From: a bacterium
GTDB lineage: Bacteria; Patescibacteriota; Minisyncoccia; CAIUEV01
Direction: 5' to 3'
NCBI GenBank assembly: GCA_021779915.1
Contig: JAJXZR010000002.1
Location: forward strand, 1 to 48,628
DNA length: 48,628 nucleotides
Shown here in pieces: positions 18,331 to 27,460 of the stretch (position 1 is the first letter of the stretch; each line of letters opens with the position of its first letter). A model generated the notes under the pieces. It made no database searches. It was not told where the DNA came from and was given only the letters and a program-made list of their open reading frames with translations. Made by a program: the position numbers and the translations under genes.

Positions 18331-20262
18331 ATGGAGAAAATCGAAAAGTCGCCTTCGCAAAAAGAACTGGAAGTGGTGGATTTTGGGTTTTATTGGTCGG
18401 GAGTTGTCAGTTTTTTGTGTTTATACCTGATTTACTCTATTATTCTAGGATATTTTGGGATATTCAATTGGATTTTATTACTGGCAGGATTTTTTGTTTT
18501 GTTTTTTATTTTTCGACTGCATTCCAGAATAATGGTTCTTTTTACTTTGATTTTTTCCCGGATCGACCTGCTCAAATTTATTTTGATTATTGTGGCTATA
18601 ATATGGATGACGCTTCTTGCTCTTTTTTTCTCAGATCCTTATTTTTCAGGCAGAGATGAAGGATCCTATGCTAATGCTGCAATTGAGCTCGCAAACTCTG
18701 GCAGTATGTTTTTTAAACCGGCGGTATTAACTCTTCTTTCAAATGAAGGACCGGCTCACCAAGCTCTCAACTTTCCTGGATTTGTTATCAAGGAAGGTAG
18801 TCTTACCTCGCAGTTTTCTCCCGCTTATTTTGTTTATTTAGCAATATTTTATTTATTCAGTGGCGGAACGTTTTTTTGGAGTCTAGCTAATGGCTTTCTT
18901 GTTCTTTTGGGAGCGATAGTCTTTTATAATTTGTTAAAATATTTTTTCTCTCGATTTATTGCTTTAGCTGGTTTTTTGTTGCTTATCAGTAATTTTTCGT
19001 TTATTTGGTTTCCCCGCTTTACTTTTTCGGAAAATATGGCATTTTTTATTTTTTGGAATCTAATTTTCTTTTTAACCCTTTTTTATTTTACTAAAGACCA
19101 ATTTATTAGAAGAAAACTGATCCTTTCCATAATTTTGCTTTGTATTGTTTTTCCGCTTGTGAGACCGGAAGGTTGGTGGATCTTTTTAATGGTTGCAATA
19201 TTTTCTGTATGCTTAAGGAAAGAAATCTTTAAAACATTATCTCCAAAATCCTTCTGGACAATTGCTCCTGTCGGTCTATTCGGTGTATTGCTCTCTATTT
19301 ATGTTTTTTATTTAGAATCTCCAGTATATAAAAGACTTTTTAAGGACTGGATTAAATGGCCTAAAAGCCAAGAGTTCTATATGAAAATAAGATCTGGCGA
19401 TTATTCCCTTTCAAATGCAAAAGAAGCCTTCCTGTCAACGTTCCCGCCGGTTGAAAAAATGGTATATTTTTGGAAAGTCGAATGGAATTATGGAATTTTA
19501 TTATTTGGAATCCTAGCGATAATTGGTTTTGTAATTTTTATTTTAGGTGCCAGGCGTAAAAGTTCTTATTTTTTTTCTGGCAAAGAGAGGAAATTTATTA
19601 AAATCTTGTTCTTTTTGAGCTTTCCTTTATTTTTTGCGTTTGTTTCTCCCCAAATATCCTCCGATCATCCTTGGATGTTACGCCGTTTTTTCTTCGCCGT
19701 CCTGCCAAGCGGAATTTTTCTTGGAGTAATGCTCGTTAAAAAATTCTCCCAAAAATTCTCTAAAAGATTTTTTTATCTTGCTCCCGTTCTTTTGGCTTTA
19801 TTGTTTGTACCTTCCTTTATGCCCAGCAGTTATTTTCTAACGATCAAACAAGATAGTGGCAGAGAAAATGTTTTTAGAAAATTAGGCCAAATATTTTCAA
19901 AGAACGATTACGTTTTTTTACATCGAGATGCAAGCGGTGACGGCTGGAAAATGTTCGCAGGACCGTTAATGTCAGTTTATGGACTAAATGCAGTTTATGT
20001 TTATCAGCCAGAGAACGTGATTAATAATAAAAAAATTATTGAAGATGGGTGGTACCAAGGCAAAAAAACTTATTTAGTGTTACCGGAAGGGGCTTTTGAT
20101 TTTGAACATCAGCTTCGAAAGGAGTTTGACTTGTCATTAGAGTGCGAATTGCCTTTTTCCAATGCGGAGCTCGATATAAATAAGAAAATGACCAGCGTGG
20201 CCTTTCCGTTGCTTGTAAAAAAGGATTATAAGGTTTTAGTCTACTTGTTGAGTCCGAAATAA
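18331..20262 (+). CDS. Multi-TM glycosyltransferase-like protein (GT39/PMT/ArnT-type)
   Basis: Many TM segments, SDPYFSGRDEGSYANAAIELA near the first TM segments. Confidence 0.65.
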   Translation: MEKIEKSPSQKELEVVDFGFYWSGVVSFLCLYLIYSIILGYFGIFNWILLLAGFFVLFFIFRLHSRIMVLFTLIFSRIDLLKFILIIVAIIWMTLLALFFSDPYFSGRDEGSYANAAIELANSGSMFFKPAVLTLLSNEGPAHQALNFPGFVIKEGSLTSQFSPAYFVYLAIFYLFSGGTFFWSLANGFLVLLGAIVFYNLLKYFFSRFIALAGFLLLISNFSFIWFPRFTFSENMAFFIFWNLIFFLTLFYFTKDQFIRRKLILSIILLCIVFPLVRPEGWWIFLMVAIFSVCLRKEIFKTLSPKSFWTIAPVGLFGVLLSIYVFYLESPVYKRLFKDWIKWPKSQEFYMKIRSGDYSLSNAKEAFLSTFPPVEKMVYFWKVEWNYGILLFGILAIIGFVIFILGARRKSSYFFSGKERKFIKILFFLSFPLFFAFVSPQISSDHPWMLRRFFFAVLPSGIFLGVMLVKKFSQKFSKRFFYLAPVLLALLFVPSFMPSSYFLTIKQDSGRENVFRKLGQIFSKNDYVFLHRDASGDGWKMFAGPLMSVYGLNAVYVYQPENVINNKKIIEDGWYQGKKTYLVLPEGAFDFEHQLRKEFDLSLECELPFSNAELDINKKMTSVAFPLLVKKDYKVLVYLLSPK

Positions 20263-20271
20263 AAACAACCT

Positions 20272-20486
20272 GTCATTCCTGTGGTCGCGGGAATCCAGAA
20301 AAACGTAAAATTACTCTAATTGACCTAATTACCCTAATTAACCTAAAAAAACACTAAATACCAAACAATAAAAATAAAATCTTAGAAATTGGTTTTTGAC
20401 ATTTTGTTTAGAATAATTAGACTAATTAGAACAATTAGAATAATTAATGAGTTTGACCTGGGTTCCCGTCTTACGGGAATTGACAC
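20272..20486. repeat. Composite palindromic element: REP-like arms enclosing an inner ctaattnacctaatt inverted repeat
   Basis: tgtcattcctgtggtcgcgggaatccag ... ctgggttcccgtcttacgggaattgacac; inner ctaattgacctaatta / taattagactaattag. Confidence 0.75.
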
Positions 20487-20540
20487 AGTTATTTTCTATT
20501 TTTTAAAAAACTGATACAATCTAAAAAAGTTCTAACGCCG

Positions 20541-21314
20541 TTGATTATGCAAAACAAAAACAAAGAAAGTGCTTTTACTTTGATCGAAGCGATGGTGGTG
20601 CTTTTCATTGTCGGACTACTTTCTATGACGGCGGCTTTGGGGTATGGGCAGATGTCGAGGGATAAGGCGATGGAGCAAGCCTCACAGAGAGTCGGTCAAC
20701 AACTCAGTCAAGCAAGAGACTATGCGGTTTTTGGTAAAGAGATACTCAAAGATCCCAGTAATACCAACAGCAGTTTTTTCCCTTGTGGTTATGGTGTTAC
20801 TTTCAGCACAGGAAATGTGAGTGGTAATGACAACGGAAGCGATCTCTCTCTTCTCTACTCTTCAGATAAGGATAGGATTGGTACGATGGATAGCAATCAA
20901 TCTTGCGATGAAGCGATAATTAATGGTGGCGCTACCAATTTGGCAGAAAATACAGTAGATGAAGCTGATTATGTTTCTTCTTCCACTGATAAATTAGTAC
21001 ACCTCAAAAATGTTAAAGTAGAATCGATAGAGGACAATTTGGGAAACAAAACAATTGGATGCCTTACAGTTTTATTTTCCGCTCCAAGGGGAGGTTCTTA
21101 CTTGGGAACCTATCCTGGCATGTATTCAGGAGATATTGCAAAGTGTACTTCCGAATGCCCTCCTAAAGCCTGTAATTTCGGTGTTTTTTCTGAATCATCA
21201 ACAGCTTTACCGGCTTATTTCTTAATCAACCTTATTATCAGTGACGGATCAAATAATTCCAAAAGAGTACTTAAGGTTTATCCTAGTGGAAATATGGAGC
21301 TGGTTAGCGGTTAA
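20541..21314 (+). CDS. Type IV pilin-like / GspH-like prepilin
   Basis: ESAFTLIEAMVVLFIVGLLSMTAALGYGQM. Confidence 0.85.
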   Translation: MIMQNKNKESAFTLIEAMVVLFIVGLLSMTAALGYGQMSRDKAMEQASQRVGQQLSQARDYAVFGKEILKDPSNTNSSFFPCGYGVTFSTGNVSGNDNGSDLSLLYSSDKDRIGTMDSNQSCDEAIINGGATNLAENTVDEADYVSSSTDKLVHLKNVKVESIEDNLGNKTIGCLTVLFSAPRGGSYLGTYPGMYSGDIAKCTSECPPKACNFGVFSESSTALPAYFLINLIISDGSNNSKRVLKVYPSGNMELVSG

Positions 21315-21330
21315 AATCAAAATTATTGTT

Positions 21331-21486
21331 TTTGACAAATTTGTTTATTATTGGTTTAGTACGACAGTAAAAACTGTAAGTGCCTTTTGAAGACTACAAG
21401 CGGGCAGCCATAAGTCTTGTACGAGAAAGCAAAAAAAACGGAATATCCGTTTTTGATTTAATCCTGCCCAAAAAGCAGGATTTATT
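21331..21486 (+). promoter_or_regulatory. Putative rplJL leader with attenuator hairpins
   Basis: TTGACA promoter-like box, structured leader, aaaaacggaatatccgttttt and cctgcccaaaaagcagg hairpins upstream of rplJ. Confidence 0.45.
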
Positions 21487-21490
21487 TATA

Positions 21491-21580
21491 AGTTTAAAAT
21501 TACAAGTTATAAGTTCAAAATTAAGGTGTCGCCTCAGGCGACACAAAAGCTTTGAACTTTTCACTTTTAACTTTTAACTG
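21491..21580. repeat. Intergenic cruciform-like repeat (family B)
   Basis: Outer stem aagttcaaa/tttgaactt with gtgtcgcctcaggcgacac hairpin. Confidence 0.55.
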
Positions 21581-21589
21581 TTCTGTTCC

Positions 21590-22105
21590 ATGTTAACTAG
21601 AACCCAAAAAGAGAAAATAGTTGAAGAATTAAAGAAAGCTTCGGATGATAGTAAAGTCGTTTTAATGGCTGATTTTAGAGGGTTGAATGTTAAGGATATG
21701 GGAGAATTGAAAAAGGAAATCAAAAGTATCGGGGGAAAAGTTAAGGTAGCTCGTAAAACTTTAATGAACCGAGTCTTGTTGGAAAAAGGGGTTGAATTTG
21801 ATACTCGAAAATTTTCTGGTCCACTTGCTTTTTTCTTTGGCAAAGATGAAACGGAAACTGCCAAAAGAGTCTGGAAGTTCGCCAAGAAAAATGACAAGCT
21901 TCAAATTGAAGGAGGCGTTTTGGAAAGTGTGGTTATAGGAAGAGCAGATATTGAGAATTTGGCTAAATTACCAACCAAAGATCAACTGCTTGGTCAATTA
22001 TTGAGTGTTATGCAAGGTCCAACAAGAGGGCTGGTTGGAGTTACAAGCGGTGTTATACGATCATTTGTGAATGTGATTAAAGCGATAGAAGACAAGAGTT
22101 TATAA
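21590..22105 (+). CDS. rplJ: Ribosomal protein L10
   Basis: LMADFRGLNVKDMGELKKEIKSIGGKVKVARKTLMNR. Confidence 0.97.
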   Translation: MLTRTQKEKIVEELKKASDDSKVVLMADFRGLNVKDMGELKKEIKSIGGKVKVARKTLMNRVLLEKGVEFDTRKFSGPLAFFFGKDETETAKRVWKFAKKNDKLQIEGGVLESVVIGRADIENLAKLPTKDQLLGQLLSVMQGPTRGLVGVTSGVIRSFVNVIKAIEDKSL

Positions 22106-22173
22106 AGTTCATCAAGTTTATCAAACTCATCAAGTTGTTGGACTTAGGTTTTAGTAATTTTTAATTTATTATA

Positions 22174-22614
22174 ATGACTGAAGAAGTAAAAAAAGAAGAG
22201 GTTCAGGAAGTGACCGAAGAAAAAAAAGCGGTTCCTGAGAAATTTAAGAAATTGGTCGAAGAAATCGAAAAAATGAGTGTTTTAGAGCTTTCAGAGTTGG
22301 TGAAAGTCCTCGAAGACAGATTTGGTGTCTCAGCTGCCGCTCCTATGGCTTTTGCCGCTATGCCTTCTCAGGGAGGTGAAGAGGAAGGAGGCGAAGCAGT
22401 AAAGAGCGCTTATGATGTTGAACTTCAATCAGCCGGAAACGCCAAGATTGCAGTGATTAAACTTGTCAGAGAAATCACTGGACAAGGGTTGAAGGAATCC
22501 AAAGATATTGTCGACGCTGCCCCGAAAGTTGTGAAAGCCGGCGTTTCCAAAGCGGAAGCCGAGGAACTCAAAAAGAAGCTGGAAGAAGCTGGAGCTTCAG
22601 TAGAGCTTAAGTAG
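22174..22614 (+). CDS. rplL: Ribosomal protein L7/L12
   Basis: [56 protein letters not shown]. Confidence 0.99.
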   Translation: MTEEVKKEEVQEVTEEKKAVPEKFKKLVEEIEKMSVLELSELVKVLEDRFGVSAAAPMAFAAMPSQGGEEEGGEAVKSAYDVELQSAGNAKIAVIKLVREITGQGLKESKDIVDAAPKVVKAGVSKAEAEELKKKLEEAGASVELK

Positions 22615-22645
22615 ATTTGTTTTTAGAGTAAAAAACTATTTTTTT

Positions 22646-22674
22646 AAGAACGGGAGCAATCCCGTTCTTTTTTT
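22646..22674 (+). terminator. Intrinsic terminator after rplL
   Basis: aagaacgggagcaatcccgttcttttttt. Confidence 0.9.
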
Positions 22675-22766
22675 GATTTTCGTTTTATTTATTTTTTATA
22701 ATTTTTTTATTTTTCTTTCTTTATAATAGGAATCGTGACCCAATTTATCTGTTTTTTTAATGAAGA

Positions 22767-23666
22767 ATGAATAAAAAACTTAAAGAATACCAGACAAAAG
22801 CGATTAGTTTGAAAGACAGCAAATATCCCTTAAGATTGATAGAAACTAAAAGTCCGCCGAAAGAGCTTTATTATAAGGGAAATTTGGATGTTTTGGAAAG
22901 CCGTTTGATTTTGGGCGTAGTAGGGAGTAGAAAACCGACTGAATATGGTCTTCGTTCGACAAGAGAAGTTGTTGCGCCTTTAGTTCGAAACGGGGTGGCA
23001 ATTGTGTCTGGGCTAGCCTATGGAATTGATGTTCTAGCTCATAAAATCACTTTGGAATTTGGAGGTGGAACTATCGCAGTTATGGCAGGGGGGATCGATG
23101 CTATCTATCCTCCCAGTCATGAGCAAGTCGCTCTTGAAATCTTGCAGAAAGGAGGTCTTATTCTAAGTGAACATCCGGAAAAAACACCCTACCTGAGACA
23201 ACATTTTCCAGCGCGAAACAGGATTATTGCGGGATTGTCCAATTCAATACTGGTGGTAGAAGCGCAAAAGAAATCGGGTTCTTTGATAACAGCGAAATTT
23301 GCTTTTAAAGAAAGAAAAAAAGTTTTTTCCGTTCCGGGTAGTATTTTTTCTCCGGAAAGCGAAGGAACAAACTCCCTTTTCAAAGAAGGCGCTTTGCCTG
23401 CTACAAAAAGCGAAGACATTTTTTGCTTTTATGCTGATAAAAATGTAAAAGCAAAACAAGAAATAATAAACAAAACAGAAGAAGATTTAGACGAAGAAGA
23501 AAAAAATATTTTTCAAAAAATTCCTCCAGAAACAAGCATCTCTTTAAATGACCTTATTAGAAAATCAGGCTGGAATTCAGCAAAAGTTATTGTGATCATA
23601 ACCCAACTTGAGCTTAGAGGGCTGATAAAAGAGGTCGGAGGAGGAAGGTATACTAGAAATTTCTAA
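22767..23666 (+). CDS. dprA: DNA processing protein DprA/Smf
   Basis: VVGSRKPTEYG, IVSGLAYGIDVLAH, FPARNRIIAGLS, VVEAQKKSGSLITA. Confidence 0.96.
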   Translation: MNKKLKEYQTKAISLKDSKYPLRLIETKSPPKELYYKGNLDVLESRLILGVVGSRKPTEYGLRSTREVVAPLVRNGVAIVSGLAYGIDVLAHKITLEFGGGTIAVMAGGIDAIYPPSHEQVALEILQKGGLILSEHPEKTPYLRQHFPARNRIIAGLSNSILVVEAQKKSGSLITAKFAFKERKKVFSVPGSIFSPESEGTNSLFKEGALPATKSEDIFCFYADKNVKAKQEIINKTEEDLDEEEKNIFQKIPPETSISLNDLIRKSGWNSAKVIVIITQLELRGLIKEVGGGRYTRNF

Positions 23667-23709
23667 TCCGCTACGGCGAAACAGGTTCATCTAAGTCCTA
23701 ATTAACCTA

Positions 23710-23832
23710 ATAAATGACGAATTTCGAATGACTAATGACGAATCAAATCAGAAATCCGAATAACAAAATTTTTTAGTATTCGGATTTTGTCATTTATTCG
23801 ACATTCGATATTAGTCATTCGTTATTTTATTG
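23710..23832. repeat. Long palindromic intergenic repeat (family C)
   Basis: aataaatgacgaattt..aatgactaatgacgaat / inverted ..attagtcattcgttattttatt. Confidence 0.7.
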
Positions 23833-23842
23833 GGAATTACAT

Positions 23843-24766
23843 CTATATTTCTGCCAATTTTAGCAATTTAGCCCATCGGAGGTCAATATCCCGCTGGATT
23901 TTCTCAATTACTGTCTTCCCTTCTTTGCTTTTAAACAAGTGTTTGAATCTTCCTTGAAGTTTAAGAAAATCTTCCACTGGAACATATTTTTGAGGAACAT
24001 AATTTATTTTATACTTTCCACTGTCGTATTCCCAAAGAGGCCAAAATCTTGTTTCGACGGCCATTTTAGCGATCTCAACGTATTTGCCTTCAGGAAATTT
24101 CCAAACAGTAATACAAGGAGAAAAAACTAAAAGTACTGCTGGACCGTTTGCTAAAAAGGCTTTTTTGGCTTTGATAAAAAGATCCATAGGGTTGGAAGCG
24201 CTTGCCTGGGCAGCGTAGGGGATGTCATGAGCAATGCAAATATCCAGCAGTTTTTTACGGGACTTCTCTTTACCTTGTTTTTTGCTTCCCGCCGGTTCCG
24301 TAGTGGTAGTAGCCCCCATAGGGGTTGCTCCCGATCTTTGCCCTCCTGTGTTCATATATCCCTCGTTGTCATAGCAAAGATAAACAAACTTGTGACCTCT
24401 TTCTAAGGCCCCGGAAAGGCTTTGCAATCCAATGTCGTAAGTGCCTCCATCGCCTCCAATTGCCAAAAAATTGAACTCCTGGTCTTGGTTTTTTGTCTTT
24501 AATAAATAATTATAAGCCGTTTCAATCCCGGAGATGGTTGCAGAAGCACTTTCAAAAGCGGTGTGAATATAATTTGTGTCCCAAGCGCTTTTTGGATAGA
24601 TGGTCGAAGTCACTTCAAGGCATCCCGTGGCATTACTCACAACCAATGGGTGCTCTGAGGCACTCATGACAGTCCTGACGATTGAAGGAAAAGCACAACC
24701 AGCACACGCACTATGTCCACTTTTTAATTGATTTCTCGAAGATTTTATTGTTTGCGCAAGAGACAT
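23843..24766 (-). CDS. porB: Pyruvate/2-oxoacid:ferredoxin oxidoreductase beta subunit
   Basis: GHSACAGCAFPSIVR, GGDGGTYDIGLQSLSGALERG, YDNEGYMNTGGQRSGATPMGA. Confidence 0.95.
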   Translation of the reverse strand: MSLAQTIKSSRNQLKSGHSACAGCAFPSIVRTVMSASEHPLVVSNATGCLEVTSTIYPKSAWDTNYIHTAFESASATISGIETAYNYLLKTKNQDQEFNFLAIGGDGGTYDIGLQSLSGALERGHKFVYLCYDNEGYMNTGGQRSGATPMGATTTTEPAGSKKQGKEKSRKKLLDICIAHDIPYAAQASASNPMDLFIKAKKAFLANGPAVLLVFSPCITVWKFPEGKYVEIAKMAVETRFWPLWEYDSGKYKINYVPQKYVPVEDFLKLQGRFKHLFKSKEGKTVIEKIQRDIDLRWAKLLKLAEI

Positions 24767-24840
24767 TGAGGGGGGAGATTAAAACTAGAAGGTTGAATAT
24801 TGAGATATTAAATTTCTAATTTACCTAAGTTCTAATTTCT

Positions 24841-24966
24841 AATAAAATGACAAATGACTAATATCGAATAACAAATCAATGACAAAGTCCGAATATTAAA
24901 AAGTTTTTGTTATTTGGATTTCGGATTTGATTCGTCATTCGTCATTTGAAATTTGTCATTTTATTT
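24841..24966. repeat. Long palindromic intergenic repeat (family C)
   Basis: aataaaatgacaaatgactaat ... cgtcattcgtcatttgaaatttgtcattttatt. Confidence 0.7.
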
Positions 24967-25002
24967 AGATGAATTAAAATTTGTCTTCCGCTTTAACGAC
25001 TC

Positions 25003-25275
25003 TTACAACCCAATCTCCGTCTTTATCGTTTCTATACCTGGTGTTTCTCCCCTCCAGCTCTTTATTTCTGCCTCTTCCCCGTCATCTGGACATAAGACCA
25101 GGGTTGGAGTAGCTAAAATAGAATAAAATTGTGCTTCTGCTAGTCCTTCTGCCTGATCTACGTTGTAAAATTCCACTTTGATTTTGCCTTCTTTTTTCAA
25201 TTCTTCTCCCAAAGCCTTAGCCAAAGGGCATTTCGGGCAGTCGTTTTTTGTAAAAATTTTTAGTTTGTTTTCCAT
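25003..25275 (-). CDS. Glutaredoxin/thioredoxin-like CPKC protein
   Basis: LKIFTKNDCPKCPLAKAL, ATPTLVL. Confidence 0.85.
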   Translation of the reverse strand: MENKLKIFTKNDCPKCPLAKALGEELKKEGKIKVEFYNVDQAEGLAEAQFYSILATPTLVLCPDDGEEAEIKSWRGETPGIETIKTEIGL

Positions 25276-25578
25276 CCGAGTTCTTATTTATTAATTAAAG
25301 AAAGACACTGCCTTAAGATAACATTATATTTTTTAAACTCAAAACATACATAAATAATTCAAAAGAAAAGTTTACAATTAAAAGTTTTAATTAATCCGAT
25401 TGCTTTAATTGTCCTTTAAGATTTAGAAAGTTAAAGTTACATAAATTTTGAAGTTTTAATTTTTCTTTTGAATTTTTAACTTATGATTTTGAATTGTTAG
25501 ATTTGACAGTTATATTTAAAATTCAAAACATACAGAGATAACTTTCTTAAAACGTAAATAAATTATTATTGGTTTTCA

Positions 25579-26790
25579 ATGACTAATGAAAATGGCAAGC
25601 GAAAAAATAATCTGGAACTTTCAGGGTTAAAAGTAGCGTTAATCCACGATTACCTGGTTGAGTATGGTGGAGCCGAGCGGGTTCTGGAATGTTTTGCCTC
25701 GATTTTTCCCGATGCACCGGTTTACACTTTGCTTTATGATAAAAAATTAGCAAAAAAAATTCTTCCAGGAAGAATCATTAGAGCGTCATTCTTACAGAAT
25801 ATTCCCTTTGCCAGATCCTTTCATCGATTCTTCCCTCTTTTTATGCCTATGGCTGTGGAGAACTTAGATCTTTCTTATTATGATTTGGTATTATCAGATT
25901 CTGCAAGTTTTGCCAAAGGTGTTATTACTCCGGCAAAAGCCGTTCATATCTGCTATTGTCATACTCCTACAAGGTATGTATGGGATGACTGTCACAAATA
26001 TGTGAAAGAGTATTCTTTCCCTGGATTCCTGAGAAAAATAGTGCCAGCTGGTCTTAATTATGTTAGACTTTGGGATCGTTTAGCCGCAAATAGGGTAGAT
26101 TATTACATTGCCAATTCAAAATTAGTTTCCGAAAGGATAAAAAAATATTACCAACGAAATTCAATCGTTATCAATCCTCCAGTTTTTGTCAAAGAGCTAT
26201 TATCGCCCAGAGAACAAGCAAAAAAAAGAATGTCGGGTAAAAAAACTTCTTCCAATTTGGATCAAGGTTACTATTTGATGCTAGGCAGGCTGATGTCCTA
26301 TAAAAAATTCGATTTAGGCATTAAAGCTTTTAACCGGTTAAAACTTCCTTTAAAAATAATTGGAGGAGGTCCCGAGATTAATAAACTTAGAAAAATGGCA
26401 GGTCCGAATGTAGAAATAATTGGTTCCTTGCCACCAAGAGATCCTCGAGTGGCGGAATATCTGGCAAAATCTAAAGCTTTAATCTTTCCCCAAGAGGAAG
26501 ATTTCGGAATAGTGGCGCTGGAAGCCATGATTAGCGGAAAACCGGTAATTGCCTATAAAGCTGGAGGAGCACTTGAAACTGTCAAAGAAAACATAACCGG
26601 GCTCTTCTTTAAAAGGCAAACCGTTAAAAGTTTAACTAAAGCAATCGAAAAATTCGAAAAATTGTCAAAAGAAAATTGCTTTAACCCTTTTCAAATTCAT
26701 GAATTTGCGCTATCTTTTAGAAGAGAGGAATTTGAGAGGAAGATAAAGGAGTTTGTTTTAGAGAAGTTGAATAGAACAGATTTAAGGTAA
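25579..26790 (+). CDS. Glycosyltransferase family 4 (GT-B)
   Basis: VALIHDYLVEYGGAERVLECFASIFPDAPVYTLLYD; FPQEEDFGIVALEAMISGKPVIAYKAGG. Confidence 0.92.
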   Translation: MTNENGKRKNNLELSGLKVALIHDYLVEYGGAERVLECFASIFPDAPVYTLLYDKKLAKKILPGRIIRASFLQNIPFARSFHRFFPLFMPMAVENLDLSYYDLVLSDSASFAKGVITPAKAVHICYCHTPTRYVWDDCHKYVKEYSFPGFLRKIVPAGLNYVRLWDRLAANRVDYYIANSKLVSERIKKYYQRNSIVINPPVFVKELLSPREQAKKRMSGKKTSSNLDQGYYLMLGRLMSYKKFDLGIKAFNRLKLPLKIIGGGPEINKLRKMAGPNVEIIGSLPPRDPRVAEYLAKSKALIFPQEEDFGIVALEAMISGKPVIAYKAGGALETVKENITGLFFKRQTVKSLTKAIEKFEKLSKENCFNPFQIHEFALSFRREEFERKIKEFVLEKLNRTDLR

Positions 26791-26804
26791 ATTGGCTAGT
26801 ATGG

Positions 26805-27075
26805 AAAAAATTTCCAATTTTCAAACAATTTTCAAGTTTGCAATTTCATAATTATATAAACAAAACCCCCCGTGTCATTCCTGCGAAAGCGGGAATCCAG
26901 GAAAGTAATACTATATTAGTTTAATATAATTCTCCTGGATCCTCGCTTTCGCAAGGATGACACGCTGGGAGGGTATTATTTAAAAAATTGAGAATTTAAA
27001 TCATTGAAAATTGTTTGAAAATTGTCTCCTTAGGCGACCCGCCTAGGGCGGGAAAATTAGAAATTGAAAATTTGT
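26805..27075. repeat. Nested inverted repeats: outer caattttcaaacaattttcaa IR around a REP-like pair (26871-26963)
   Basis: Left outer aatttccaattttcaaacaattttcaa; right outer ttgaaaattgtttgaaaattg; inner gtgtcattcctgcgaaagcgggaatccagg / cctggatcctcgctttcgcaaggatgacac. Confidence 0.75.
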
Positions 27076-27078
27076 TAG

Positions 27079-27164
27079 GCCGTGGTGGCGGAATTGGTAG
27101 ACGCGCTAGGCTTAGGACCTAGTGTTATTCAAATAACTTGGGAGTTCGAGTCTCCCCCACGGCA
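27079..27164 (+). tRNA. tRNA-Leu (TAG)
   Basis: gccgtgg..ccacggc acceptor, ctagg-ctTAGga-cctag anticodon arm, long variable arm, gggagttcgagtctccc T-arm. Confidence 0.96.
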
Positions 27165-27193
27165 CAAAAATCGTTAAGAATTGGCAAAGCCAA

Positions 27194-27259
27194 GGAGTTC
27201 GCCAGGTTATCCAACCTGGCGCCCCGTCGTATGACTGGGGCGAGTCTCCCCCACGGCAC
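27194..27259 (+). repeat. Duplicate of the tRNA-Leu 3' end (T-arm to acceptor) interrupted in the T-loop by a ~39-nt double hairpin
   Basis: ggagttcg[ccaggttatccaacctggcgccccgtcgtatgactgggg]cgagtctcccccacggcac versus tRNA ggagttcgagtctcccccacggcac. Confidence 0.9.
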
Positions 27260-27460
27260 CGAATTAGTTTAGAAAGTATAAAGTTAAGAAAGTTAGAAAG
27301 TTAACAAAGAGTAACTTTCTAAACCTTCAAAACTTTCTAAACTTTCCAAATTAATATCAAAATTGGACAAAAAATAAATTAATTTTAAAATAGGATTAAC
27401 TAATTCTTTGTTTGGCATTTTTAATATTAAAATAAAGTTTAAAAACGTTAAAAAATCAAA

